This document shows, piece after piece, positions 6,445 through 14,658 of a stretch of DNA of 28,591 nucleotides. Source of the stretch: UMGS973 sp963609975 (GTDB lineage: Bacteria; Bacillota; Clostridia; Peptostreptococcales; Anaerovoracaceae). The stretch's first letter is position 1. Each line of letters starts with the position of its first letter. The position numbers were made by a program, and so were the translations under genes. Where the stretch lies: positions 1 through 28,591 of the forward strand of contig CAVDMD010000014.1 of NCBI GenBank assembly GCA_963609975.1, read 5' to 3'. The notes under the pieces were generated by a model. The model made no database searches. It worked only from the letters and a program-made list of their open reading frames with translations, and was not told where the DNA came from.

Positions 6445-7814
6445 ACAGACTGAACCTAAGACAAATAGCGGAGGCCTCAGGCGGCAATCTGCTTCAGACA
6501 GGTGAAACAGAATATATAACAGGTGTGTCGATAGACTCAAGGGAGGCGGCGGCAGGCAATCTCTTTGCCGCTGTGCGCGGAGCAAACACCGACGGGCACA
6601 GATTTATAGACGCGGCCTTTGCAAAGGGCTGCGGCGCAGCCCTGATAGACGATGCCGGATATGCCGATAAAATACCGGCAGGGATGGGCGCGGTGCTGGT
6701 GACGGATACCGTCAGGGCTCTGCAGGATATAGCCTCGTATTACAGGAATTCCATGAATATAAAAATTATCGGAGTTACAGGCAGCGTAGGCAAAACCGGC
6801 ACCAGCGATATGGTCAGGGCCGTATGCGGCACAAAATTCAAAACAGCCAAGACCAGAGGCAATTTCAACAACCATATAGGACTTCCGCTGAGTATTCTGG
6901 GTTTTGATCCGGATACCGAGGTAGGCATACTCGAAATGGGCATGGACCGGCCCGGTGAAATAGAATTTCTTGCAGGTATTGCAAAGCCGGATATAGGGAT
7001 AATAACCAATATAGGTACGGCGCATATAGAATATCTGGGCAGCAGAGAAAACATATTCAGAGCCAAAATGGAAATTACAAAATACTTCGGCAAAGACAAT
7101 GTCCTGATAGTCAACGGCGATGATGATTTTCTCGGAAGCCTCTGCGATACAGAGTACAGACTTGTGAAGGTAGGCGCGGCGGGCGGCAGCCGGGTCTATG
7201 TCTACAACATCAGCGACAGCGTCGAAAACGGTGTGGAATTTACACTCGAATACGAGGAAAAAGCAACAAGGGTACATCTGCCTGTTCCGGGCAGGCACAA
7301 TGCAGTTAATGCGGCGCTTGCCATAGCGGCGGGCATTGAGACGGGCGTTTCGGTGCAGGAGGCTGCAGAGGGACTCAAAAACCTTGAATTTACAGACAAA
7401 AGGCTTTCAATCAAGGGCAAAAACGGCATCAAGGTCATAGACGATACCTACAATGCCAGTCCCGCATCGGTGAAAGCAAGCATAGATGTGCTTATGTCAG
7501 CAAAAGGACTTCGCAGGGTGGCAATCCTCGGAGATATGTTCGAGCAGGGACAGCACAGCCGCGCATACCATGAGGAAGTGGGAGAATATGCTTCAGACAA
7601 ATCCGTTGATATGCTTATTGCAATCGGGGATGATGCGGAGTATATTAAAAAAGGCGCCCTCAAAGGAATGAGCGCCGAAAACGTCAGATATTACAAAACC
7701 AAAAACGATTTTCTCAAAGAATTAAAAAACATTATTAGATCAGGTGATGTTGTTCTTGTCAAGGGCTCACGAGGCATGGCAATGGAGCAGATAGTAAAAA
7801 GGATTATGGAGTAG
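6441..7814 (+). CDS. murF: UDP-MurNAc-tripeptide:D-Ala-D-Ala ligase MurF
   Basis: MurF attaches D-Ala-D-Ala to complete the UDP-MurNAc-pentapeptide in the cytoplasm. All three Mur ligase domains are present in 457 residues. The N-terminal substrate domain has IDSREAAAGNLFAAVRG (about 32-48). The central ATPase has P-loop GSVGKT at 114-119, KTRGNFNNHIGLP, EMGMDRPGEI and TNIGTAHIEYLGS. The C-terminal domain has IDDTYNASPAS and ILGDMFEQG. The residue after the P-loop Thr is Gly (GKTGT) where Thr or Ser is usual. Unlike MurE next door, the N-terminal domain is complete. Start and murE stop overlap (ATGA). Confidence 0.96.
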   Translation: MNRLNLRQIAEASGGNLLQTGETEYITGVSIDSREAAAGNLFAAVRGANTDGHRFIDAAFAKGCGAALIDDAGYADKIPAGMGAVLVTDTVRALQDIASYYRNSMNIKIIGVTGSVGKTGTSDMVRAVCGTKFKTAKTRGNFNNHIGLPLSILGFDPDTEVGILEMGMDRPGEIEFLAGIAKPDIGIITNIGTAHIEYLGSRENIFRAKMEITKYFGKDNVLIVNGDDDFLGSLCDTEYRLVKVGAAGGSRVYVYNISDSVENGVEFTLEYEEKATRVHLPVPGRHNAVNAALAIAAGIETGVSVQEAAEGLKNLEFTDKRLSIKGKNGIKVIDDTYNASPASVKASIDVLMSAKGLRRVAILGDMFEQGQHSRAYHEEVGEYASDKSVDMLIAIGDDAEYIKKGALKGMSAENVRYYKTKNDFLKELKNIIRSGDVVLVKGSRGMAMEQIVKRIME

Positions 7815-7823
7815 TTTGAAATT

Positions 7824-8786
7824 ATGTATACGGTAAAGATTATAATTGCCATTGCGGTGGCGTTTGCGGCAGCTGTTTTGTTTACATCAGTTGAAATACC
7901 TGTTTTAAGAAAAAAACAGATGGGGCAGAATATCAGAGAGGAAGGCCCCAAATCCCATCAGGCAAAAGCGGGTACGCCGAGTATGGGCGGTGTTGCCATA
8001 ATAATAGCGGCGGCGCTTGCGGCATTTATTACAGGCGGTATCAATATAGAGACTGCGGCAATGGTTATTGTCATGGCAGCCTTCGGACTTGTGGGATTTT
8101 TGGATGATTTCATCAAGGTCATCAAAAAACACAATCTCGGCCTCAGAGCATGGCAGAAAATTGTGTTCCAGCTTGCAATATCAGCGGCCATAGCGTGCTG
8201 GGCGGCATTTGCGACGCCTGACGGCACGCTTGTATATATACCTTTTGCGGATATGTATGTTGATTTCGGCGGCTGGTATATACCGTTTATAATATTCACT
8301 GTCGTTGCAATGACCAACAGCGTCAACCTTACGGACGGACTTGACGGTCTGGCAGCAGGCTGCACAGCCTTCACATCGCTGTTTTTTGCGCTTACGGCGG
8401 GTATGTACGGCATGAGTTCCCCTGCGGCTTTCTGCGCTGCGGTGACGGGAGCCTGCCTTGGGTTTCTTGTATTTAACAGAAATCCTGCGAAGGTGTTTAT
8501 GGGAGACACAGGCTCGCTGGCTCTTGGAGGCGCAATAACAGCGGCTGCGATAATTATGAAAATGGAGCTTCTGCTTCTTGTTGCGGGGCTTATATATGTT
8601 ATAGAGGCTCTTTCGGTTGTGATACAGGTTGTAAGCTTCAAGACAACAGGCAGAAGAGTGTTCAGAATGTCACCTATACATCATCACTTCGAGCTTGGCG
8701 GTATGTCCGAAAAAGCTGTGGTTATGATGTTCTGGGCATTTACATTTGTATGCTGCGCAGCAGGGCTTGTGATTGTAGGACTGTAG
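7824..8786 (+). CDS. mraY: Phospho-MurNAc-pentapeptide transferase MraY
   Basis: MraY is an integral membrane enzyme that transfers phospho-MurNAc-pentapeptide to undecaprenyl phosphate, making lipid I. The 320-residue protein is strongly hydrophobic with about ten membrane helices. It has the family signatures: SHQAKAGTPSMGG, FLDDFIKV with the Asp pair, NLTDGLDGLA, NPAKVFMGDTGSLALGG and the late MSPIHHHFEL histidine cluster. The GGAG at the end of murF (about 7808-7811) serves as its Shine-Dalgarno. It sits between MurF, which makes its substrate, and MurD in a standard order. Confidence 0.97.
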   Translation: MYTVKIIIAIAVAFAAAVLFTSVEIPVLRKKQMGQNIREEGPKSHQAKAGTPSMGGVAIIIAAALAAFITGGINIETAAMVIVMAAFGLVGFLDDFIKVIKKHNLGLRAWQKIVFQLAISAAIACWAAFATPDGTLVYIPFADMYVDFGGWYIPFIIFTVVAMTNSVNLTDGLDGLAAGCTAFTSLFFALTAGMYGMSSPAAFCAAVTGACLGFLVFNRNPAKVFMGDTGSLALGGAITAAAIIMKMELLLLVAGLIYVIEALSVVIQVVSFKTTGRRVFRMSPIHHHFELGGMSEKAVVMMFWAFTFVCCAAGLVIVGL

Positions 8787-8808
8787 ATATTTATGAGGAG
8801 ATGTAGTT

Positions 8809-10179
8809 ATGAATCAGGATAATTTCAAAGACAGAAAAGCGCTTGTGGTGGGGCTTGGCAGATCAGGCAAGGCTGCAATGCAGGCTCTCTCAAAACTGGG
8901 AGCAAAGGTATGGGTTCAGGATTCAAAGCCGGAGGAGGATATGGAGCCGCAGCTTCTGTCGTTTATGAAAGACAGAGGCATCAGAGGCTTTTTTGGCACA
9001 GACCCCGAAAATCCGGAGGAATTTGACCTTGTGGTATTAAGTCCGGGAGTATCTCCGGAGCTTGATTTCATAAAAAAAGCAGGGGCGGCGGGAGCCGAGA
9101 TAATAGGCGAGCTTGAAATTGCCTACAGAGTAGGCAGAGGCAATTATATAGCCATAACAGGCACCAACGGCAAGACTACGACCACTGCTCTTGTGGGAGA
9201 GATATTCAAAAACGCAAAGAAAAAAACATATGTGGTAGGCAACATCGGTGTTGCCGTAATTTCCAAATCACTTGAGGCGGAGGAGGATTCATGGCTTATT
9301 ACCGAAACCAGCAGCTTCCAGCTTGAAACCGTTAAATATTTCAAGCCCGCGGTGTCGGCTCTTCTGAATCTGACGCCGGATCATCTTAACAGACACAAAA
9401 CAATGGAAAACTACGGCAGAGCCAAGGCCAATGTATTCAAAAATCAGACTGCGGGCGACTATTTTGTTGTAAATTACGATGACTCTCTGTGCATGAAACT
9501 GGCAGAGGACTGCAGAGCTGCAGTGGTTCCTTTCAGCCGCAGAGAAATACTTGACTTTGGTGCATATGTCAGCTACGGCAATATAGTTATAAAAAACCAA
9601 AAAGGTGAGATTATAAACATATGCAAGGCCGGGGAACTCAAAATTATAGGAGATCACAACCTCGAAAACGCTCTTGCGGCGGCAGCCATAAGCTATTTTG
9701 CAGGCATAGAGCCTGAGATCATATCAAAAACCCTGCGGGAATTTGGCGGCGTTGCCCACAGAATAGAATACTGCGGAGAGGTTGACGGCGTTAAGTTTTA
9801 CAATGATTCAAAGGGCACCAACACAGACGCTACGATTACGGCGCTCAAAGCCCTCAAAAAGAACATAATACTTCTGGCAGGAGGAGATGCCAAAAAACAG
9901 GACTTCACGCCGCTTGCGGCAGAGCTTTCGGGCAGAGTGAAACAAATGATGCTCTACGGCAGAGATGCGGATGAAATCCGTAAAGCCGCCGATGCGGCAG
10001 GCTTTGATTCATATACCATGGTCAGAAACCTTGAAGAGGCGACAAATCTGGCATTTGAAACTGCGCAGCCCGGTGATGCGGTACTGCTTTCACCTGCCTG
10101 TGCAAGCTGGGATATGTACAGCAGCTTCGAGCAGAGGGGAGACCACTTCAAAATTCTTGTGGAGAGACTGGGACGCTGA
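8809..10179 (+). CDS. murD: UDP-MurNAc-L-Ala:D-glutamate ligase MurD
   Basis: MurD adds D-Glu to UDP-MurNAc-L-Ala. The 456-residue protein starts with a Rossmann-like UDP-binding domain (ALVVGLGRSGKAAMQAL), then SPGVSPE. The ATPase domain has P-loop GTNGKTTTT beginning near residue 118, ETSSFQLE, LTPDHLNRH and the AKANVF lysine region. The C-terminal domain has HRIEYCGEVDGVKFYNDSKGTNTDAT, LAGGDAKK and LSPACASWDMYSSFEQRGD. The start has GAGGAGA upstream. The stop overlaps the ftsW start by one base (TGATG). Length and motifs are normal. Confidence 0.97.
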   Translation: MNQDNFKDRKALVVGLGRSGKAAMQALSKLGAKVWVQDSKPEEDMEPQLLSFMKDRGIRGFFGTDPENPEEFDLVVLSPGVSPELDFIKKAGAAGAEIIGELEIAYRVGRGNYIAITGTNGKTTTTALVGEIFKNAKKKTYVVGNIGVAVISKSLEAEEDSWLITETSSFQLETVKYFKPAVSALLNLTPDHLNRHKTMENYGRAKANVFKNQTAGDYFVVNYDDSLCMKLAEDCRAAVVPFSRREILDFGAYVSYGNIVIKNQKGEIINICKAGELKIIGDHNLENALAAAAISYFAGIEPEIISKTLREFGGVAHRIEYCGEVDGVKFYNDSKGTNTDATITALKALKKNIILLAGGDAKKQDFTPLAAELSGRVKQMMLYGRDADEIRKAADAAGFDSYTMVRNLEEATNLAFETAQPGDAVLLSPACASWDMYSSFEQRGDHFKILVERLGR

Positions 10180-11291
10180 TGGAAACTATTAAAAGAGCGA
10201 GAAAAACCGGAGATTTTGTTATAGTGCTTCTGACACTGGCGCTTACCGTATTCGGAGTGATAATGGTATTCAGCGCCAGCTATTACAGTGCTCTTTCCAA
10301 AACAGGCAGCGCATATTATTATCTGATAAGAGATGCAATATGGGCTGTTGCGGGGCTTATACTCATGTTCTGTCTGTCAAGGATCAACTACAAAACCTAC
10401 AGAAAATGGGCATTTCCCATACTGATTATAAGTATAGCACTGCTTATTGCGGTTCTGATACCCGGCGTGGGGACGGAAGTTAACGGCGCGACAAGATGGA
10501 TAGGCGTAGGACCGATAACGATAATGCCCGGAGAGATTGCCAAAATAGCGGCTATAATTTTCGTATCCTCATACCTGAGCACAAGCGCGGAGAAAATATA
10601 TCAGATTAAATCAATACTGCTCCTGCTGCTGCTGTGCGGTATATTAGGGGGACTGATAATGCTTCAGCCTAATATGTCTACGGCCATTACCGTTGTAGGA
10701 ATTATAGTGGCTGTAATGTTTGTGGCGGGACTTGAACTTAAATACCTCGGCGCTGCGGGAGTTCTTGGAATTGTGGCAGGATGTCTGCTGATTTTTATGG
10801 ATAAGGACGGCTACAGACTTGCAAGAGCCATAAGCTTTACGGATCCGTTTGCAGATTCTCTGGGTGACGGATATCAGGTATGCCAGTCGCTTCTGGCGCT
10901 TGGTTCAGGCGGACTTTTCGGACTTGGTCTTGGCAAGAGCATACAAAAAAACTTGTATCTGCCGGAGCCTCAGAACGATTTTATAATCGCCATAATAGGC
11001 GAGGAGCTTGGATTTGTGGGAGTGCTGATTCTTATGGCGGCATATCTGCTGCTTATATGGAGATGCGTTCACATATGCATCAATGCGCCCGACCGTTTCA
11101 GTATGCTTTTGGCGTCGGGAATTACAGCGATGCTTGCAATACAGGTAATATTAAACATTGCGGTTGTAACCTCATCAATGCCTCCTACGGGAATCATACT
11201 TCCGTTTGTAAGCTACGGGGGCAATGCGCTGCTGCTGTTTACAGGCTCGATGGGAATAATGCTGAACATATCACACCATTCAGCCAGATAA
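10179..11291 (+). CDS. ftsW: SEDS peptidoglycan glycosyltransferase FtsW (FtsW/RodA/SpoVE family)
   Basis: This is a polytopic SEDS protein that polymerises lipid II with the class B PBP. At 370 residues it has about ten membrane helices. Family signatures are VFSASYY near the N-terminus, NGATRWIGVGPITIMPGEIAKIA, LQPNMSTA, YQVCQSLLALGSGGLFGLGLGKS, PEPQNDFIIAIIGEELGF (with the conserved Asp) and the C-terminal PPTGIILPFVSYGG. The usual QPSE motif reads MPGE here. FtsW and SpoVE cannot be separated by sequence alone; position in the dcw cluster between murD and murG supports a division role. Translation is coupled to murD through TGATG. Confidence 0.93.
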   Translation: METIKRARKTGDFVIVLLTLALTVFGVIMVFSASYYSALSKTGSAYYYLIRDAIWAVAGLILMFCLSRINYKTYRKWAFPILIISIALLIAVLIPGVGTEVNGATRWIGVGPITIMPGEIAKIAAIIFVSSYLSTSAEKIYQIKSILLLLLLCGILGGLIMLQPNMSTAITVVGIIVAVMFVAGLELKYLGAAGVLGIVAGCLLIFMDKDGYRLARAISFTDPFADSLGDGYQVCQSLLALGSGGLFGLGLGKSIQKNLYLPEPQNDFIIAIIGEELGFVGVLILMAAYLLLIWRCVHICINAPDRFSMLLASGITAMLAIQVILNIAVVTSSMPPTGIILPFVSYGGNALLLFTGSMGIMLNISHHSAR

Positions 11292-11315
11292 ATACATCAG
11301 GAGAATATTGATACT

Positions 11316-12407
11316 ATGAAAGTTATAATGACAGGCGGAGGCACGGGCGGACATATATATCCTGCCATTGCCATTGCGGATAAAATCAGAGAAAAACAGC
11401 CCGATGCGCAGATTATGTTTGTGGGCACAGAGAAGGGCCTTGAAAAAACTCTGGTTCCGAAGAACGGCTATCCGATAGAGTTTATCACGGTAAGCGGCTT
11501 TGACAGGCGCAATATGCTCAAAAACATCAAAACCGCGGCAGATCTTGGCAAAGGACTTTTGCAGGCAAAAAAAATAATAAGGGAATTTCGTCCCGATGTG
11601 GTTATAGGCACAGGCGGCTATGTATGCGGGCCTGTTGTCAGGACTGCAGCCAAAGCCGGAATCAGAACATACATACACGAGCAGAATGCGTTTCCGGGCA
11701 TGACCAACAAAATGCTGGAGCCTTATGTTGACAAAGTGTTTATGGGCTTTGAAAAAGCGGGAGAATATTTCAGGCATCCCGAAAAGCATATAGTTGTGGG
11801 AAATCCGGTAAGAAAAAGCTTCTTCACCAAAACAAGACAGCAGGCCAGAGAGGCGCTTGGCATAGCGGAGGAAGAATTTATGATTCTGTCCTTTGGCGGC
11901 AGCAGAGGCGCAGGCCGTATCAACAGCGCGATGCTGTCTGTCCTCAGGGAAGTAAACGGTATGGACAGAACAAGCCTGTATTTCGGCACCGGAGACGTCT
12001 ATTACGATGAAATATGCCGCGAGGCGGGCAGGCTTTGCACCATTTCAGACAATGTTCATATTATGAGATATATAGACGATATGGACAATCATCTGATGGC
12101 GGCAGACGTTGTGGTTTCAAGAGCGGGAGCACTGAGCATAGCAGAAATATGCGTATGCGGCAAATGTGCGGTGTTCGTACCCTCGCCCAATGTTACGGGC
12201 AATCACCAGTACCACAATGCAAAAGCAGTTGCAGACAGGGGCGGAGCGATTCTCATAGAGGAAAAGGATCTTACAGATGAGCTTCTGGTTTCAACGATTG
12301 CAGAGCTCAGAGCAGACCCCGAAAAAGTAAAGACCATGGGGAAGGCCGCAAGAAAGTGCGCTTTTGACGATTCAGCGGAAACAATATATGAGGCGATATT
12401 CAGGTAA
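11316..12407 (+). CDS. murG: Lipid II synthase MurG
   Basis: MurG is a peripheral membrane GT-B glycosyltransferase that adds GlcNAc to lipid I to form lipid II. The 363-residue protein has the N-terminal GGGTGGHIYPAIAIA loop (from about residue 7), GTGGYVCGP, IHEQNAFPGMTNK, the linker GNPVRKSF and GGSRGAGRINSA. The UDP-GlcNAc-binding part has SRAGALSIAEI and PSPNVTGNHQYHNA. GGAG precedes the ATG by about 12 bases. Length and order are standard. Confidence 0.97.
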   Translation: MKVIMTGGGTGGHIYPAIAIADKIREKQPDAQIMFVGTEKGLEKTLVPKNGYPIEFITVSGFDRRNMLKNIKTAADLGKGLLQAKKIIREFRPDVVIGTGGYVCGPVVRTAAKAGIRTYIHEQNAFPGMTNKMLEPYVDKVFMGFEKAGEYFRHPEKHIVVGNPVRKSFFTKTRQQAREALGIAEEEFMILSFGGSRGAGRINSAMLSVLREVNGMDRTSLYFGTGDVYYDEICREAGRLCTISDNVHIMRYIDDMDNHLMAADVVVSRAGALSIAEICVCGKCAVFVPSPNVTGNHQYHNAKAVADRGGAILIEEKDLTDELLVSTIAELRADPEKVKTMGKAARKCAFDDSAETIYEAIFR

Positions 12408-12412
12408 CCGAT

Positions 12413-12454
12413 ACGCACCTTCGGCATATTATAAAATATGTTATGGAGGTGCGT
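12413..12454 (+). promoter_or_regulatory. Hairpin enclosing the murA ribosome-binding site
   Basis: ACGCACCT (12413-12420) pairs perfectly with AGGTGCGT (12447-12454). The stem continues through three more pairs (two G-U). After a small asymmetric loop, CATATT (12425-12430) pairs with AATATG (12435-12440) around an ATAA loop. That is about 17 pairs in 42 bases. The murA Shine-Dalgarno GGAGG (12445-12449) lies within the 3' arm, and the TTG start at 12455 is the next base. A U-rich TTTGATTTTG follows, so an attenuator-terminator is an alternative reading. Confidence 0.65.
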
Positions 12455-13708
12455 TTGATTTTGTCCTATCAAATTAAAGGCGGAAATCACATACAGGGCG
12501 AGTACAGGGTGAGAGGTGCCAAAAATGCGGCTCTCCCGATTCTTGCAGCAGGTATAATGACGGAGGGTGAGAATCATATACATAACTGCCCGGACATAAG
12601 CGATGTGCGTGTAATGGCAGATATTCTGACAGTGCTCGGAGCTGAGGTATCAGCAGACGGCGATACTGTGACGGCAGACTGCAGTGGCATCTGCAGAAGC
12701 AGTATTCCGGCGGAGCTTGGCAAAAGCCTCAGAGCCTCGGTATTTTTTATTGCACCGCTGCTGTCAAAGACGGGCAGCGTTTCGGTGCCTGTGCCGGGAG
12801 GCTGTCATATAGGCAGAAGACCTGTTGACATACATATCGATGTTATGAAGGCCTTCGGCGCAAAGGTATGGGAGACCGGAGAAAAAATAATCTGCCGTAC
12901 TGACAGGCTTTGCGGAGCGGATGCTGTCCTCAGATACCCAAGCGTCGGAGCCACCGAAAATGCGATTATGGCGGCAGTATGCGCAGACGGATCAAGTCGT
13001 ATACGAAACTGCGCCAGAGAGCCGGAGATAGTATGCCTTGCGGATTATCTGCGAAACTGCGGAGCAAAAATCGCAGGAGACGGGACTGATACCATAGAGA
13101 TAGAGGCGGTGAGGCGCCTTGAAGCGGCGGACATATCACTGCTGCCTGACCGTATAGAATGCGGCACATATCTGGCAATGGCAGCCGCAACAGGCGGAGA
13201 GCTTCTGGCGGAGGGCATAAAGCCGGAATGTCTGAAAGGCTTTACGGAGGCTATGGAGGCGGCAGGCTGCAGCTTCGGATATTCTGACAGCAGTATACTG
13301 CTTCGCAAAAACAGCAGGCTCAAAGGAGACGTCAGAATAAGGACGGAGCCGTATCCGGGATTTCCCACAGACCTGCACCCGCAGTTTGCGGCTATGATGT
13401 GCGCATCCGAAGGAAGCTGTGAAATAGAGGAAACGGTATTTGAAAGCAGATATAAATACATAAATGAGCTGAAAAAAACAGGCGGAAATATTGAAGTTTT
13501 TCAAAAAAAAGCTATAATTAAAGGGATGCATGAATTAAAAGGCGCTCATATGGAGGCGCCTGACCTGAGAGGCGGCGCCGCGCTTGTGACGGCAGCCCTT
13601 GCGGCCTCCGGCAAAAGCATCATAGACGGCTCACAATACATACAGAGAGGTTACTGCGGATTTGATGAGACCATCAGATCCCTGGGCGGAGATATATGGA
13701 CGATTTAA
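12455..13708 (+). CDS. murA: UDP-GlcNAc 1-carboxyvinyltransferase MurA
   Basis: MurA transfers enolpyruvate from PEP to UDP-GlcNAc, the first committed step of peptidoglycan synthesis. The product has RGAKNAALPILAAG with the conserved Lys-Asn pair, and the catalytic loop PGGCHIGRRPVDIHI with Cys at the fosfomycin-target position. Later motifs are YPSVGATENAIMAA, DRIECGTYLAMAAATGG and PYPGFPTDLHPQFAAM. About 417 residues is normal. An ATG at 12443 is in frame but its own bases form the GGAGG Shine-Dalgarno. The true start is therefore probably TTG at 12455 (5-base spacing) or TTG at 12461 (11-base spacing; Cys would then be residue 115). The 3' end overlaps divIB. The leader hairpin suggests translational or attenuation control. 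Confidence 0.93.
   Translation: MILSYQIKGGNHIQGEYRVRGAKNAALPILAAGIMTEGENHIHNCPDISDVRVMADILTVLGAEVSADGDTVTADCSGICRSSIPAELGKSLRASVFFIAPLLSKTGSVSVPVPGGCHIGRRPVDIHIDVMKAFGAKVWETGEKIICRTDRLCGADAVLRYPSVGATENAIMAAVCADGSSRIRNCAREPEIVCLADYLRNCGAKIAGDGTDTIEIEAVRRLEAADISLLPDRIECGTYLAMAAATGGELLAEGIKPECLKGFTEAMEAAGCSFGYSDSSILLRKNSRLKGDVRIRTEPYPGFPTDLHPQFAAMMCASEGSCEIEETVFESRYKYINELKKTGGNIEVFQKKAIIKGMHELKGAHMEAPDLRGGAALVTAALAASGKSIIDGSQYIQRGYCGFDETIRSLGGDIWTI
13491..13518 (+). promoter_or_regulatory. Promoter-like sequence inside murA, upstream of divIB-ftsZ
   Basis: TTGAAG (13491-13496), a 16-base A/T-rich spacer (T5 then A8) and a perfect TATAAT (13513-13518) lie in the murA coding region, about 180 bases before the divIB start. 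This is the best sigma-A match I found in the window. It would let divIB and ftsZ be transcribed independently of the long upstream operon. Confidence 0.45.
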
Positions 13709-14571
13709 GCAAAAAAAACACAATATCCTTTGAAGCGGATGCGGATTACGAAAATATGTATTACGATGACCCGCCGCAGGAGGATACTGAAGATTACAGC
13801 GCAGCTGCAGGCGGCAGCATAGAAAAACGGCGCAAAAAACGAAACCGCAAAAAACGCCGCAAAAAACGGCTGGGGCTGCGGATACTGATAATTACGGCAG
13901 CTGTGGTACTGCTGGTGCTGTTTGGCAGATCATCATATTTTAACATTGATGAAATACAGGTCAAAGGCAACAATTACTACACAGATGAGCAGATAATATC
14001 AATGTCAGGCGCGCAGACAGGCGTCAACACGTTTTCGGCAGGGTTTGGCAACATGGAAAAACTCCTGTGCGACGATTCATATATAGCGTCGGCCGAGATC
14101 AGAAGAAAGCTTCCCGATGTAATCGAGATTACAGTCAGAGAAAGAACCGAAATCGCAGCGGTATATTACGAAAAAAACTATTATGTCATTGACGGTTCGG
14201 GATATATACTCAAAGTTACGGCCGAAAAGCCCGATGTGACAAGAGTTACGGGGCTTACCGTCAAAAACGGCGAGGAGGGCGAGGCTCTTGAGGTCAAAGA
14301 GAGCCGTATGCTGACGGCAACCCTCGATATGCTTACGGGAGCCATGCAGGGGACTGTGTCCTTCAAAAAAATCAAAGTCAGCAATACAGTGCTGAGAGCA
14401 TATATATACAACCACCTTATAGTCAGAGGTACTGCGGGTAATATTTCCGAGTGCATAGCATCGGGCAAGCTCGAAGCTGTGCTGTATGACCTCTACGAAA
14501 AAGGCATAAAAAACGGTATGATAAGCGTAGGTGACGACCAATATTGCGTATTCAGTCCAAAAATTAAGTGA
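13696..14571 (+). CDS. divIB: Cell division protein DivIB/FtsQ
   Basis: This is a bitopic divisome protein of the FtsQ/DivIB family that complexes with FtsL and DivIC. The 291-residue product has an acidic cytoplasmic tail (about 1-40), a very basic stretch (KRRKKRNRKKRRKKR, about 44-58) and one membrane helix (about 61-77). A POTRA domain follows directly (FNIDEIQVKGNNYYTDEQI to about 150). The beta domain includes KLPDVIEITVRERTEIAAVYYEKNYYVIDGSGYIL. The start overlaps the end of murA, so translation is coupled. The basic stretch is encoded by three near-identical 11-base repeats. Confidence 0.9.
   Translation: MDDLSKKNTISFEADADYENMYYDDPPQEDTEDYSAAAGGSIEKRRKKRNRKKRRKKRLGLRILIITAAVVLLVLFGRSSYFNIDEIQVKGNNYYTDEQIISMSGAQTGVNTFSAGFGNMEKLLCDDSYIASAEIRRKLPDVIEITVRERTEIAAVYYEKNYYVIDGSGYILKVTAEKPDVTRVTGLTVKNGEEGEALEVKESRMLTATLDMLTGAMQGTVSFKKIKVSNTVLRAYIYNHLIVRGTAGNISECIASGKLEAVLYDLYEKGIKNGMISVGDDQYCVFSPKIK
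13831..13868 (+). repeat. Short A6-containing direct repeats in divIB
   Basis: CGCAAAAAACG occurs at 13831-13841, 13846-13856 and 13858-13868, offset by 15 and 12 bases, so all three are in the same reading frame and encode the RKKR repeats before the membrane helix. They probably arose by local duplication. The A6 tracts are sites where polymerase slippage could occur. Confidence 0.7.
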
Positions 14572-14617
14572 AAATCAGAAAAACAGCAGTAAAAGTAGTG
14601 CATTTATGCGGGAAATA

Positions 14618-14650
14618 TGGTACAATTCTATAGATAATATTCCGAGGAGG
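14618..14650 (+). promoter_or_regulatory. Candidate extended -10 promoter and strong ribosome-binding site of ftsZ
   Basis: The 87-base gap between divIB and ftsZ contains TGGTACAAT (14618-14626), an extended -10 (TGnTACAAT) with no good -35. GAGGAGG (14644-14650), the strongest Shine-Dalgarno in the dcw part, is 8 bases before the ftsZ ATG. A dedicated promoter and efficient initiation would fit the high FtsZ levels known from other bacteria. Confidence 0.4.
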
Positions 14651-14658
14651 AAACAAGA

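Noticed and set aside
6537..7298. A 253-codon open frame on the minus strand opposite murF
   Set aside because: It is entirely opposite a clear MurF coding region, has no recognisable motif and no credible ribosome-binding site. It is a shadow of codon bias, as are the other long antisense frames (e.g. 2136-2681, 7958-8641, 14827-15345, 21183-21686).
7816..7846. TTGAAA / TATAAT pair at the start of mraY as a promoter
   Set aside because: The spacer is 19 bases and the -10 lies within mraY codons, so it would not give a useful start for mraY; too weak to list.
8809..8838. FtsL-to-FtsW region as a novel defence or biosynthetic island
   Set aside because: All genes from 1367 to 15810 belong to standard dcw families with matching codon usage and tight spacing. 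Nothing suggests an inserted system.
12443..12454. ATG at 12443 as the murA start
   Set aside because: Its bases form part of the GGAGG Shine-Dalgarno and no other site precedes it. TTG at 12455 or 12461 is better placed and matches the family N-terminus.
13540..13566. GC-rich hairpin (AGGCGC / GCGCCT) in murA
   Set aside because: A 6-bp stem with a 10-base loop inside coding sequence and no T-run; likely chance from GGC/GCG codons.
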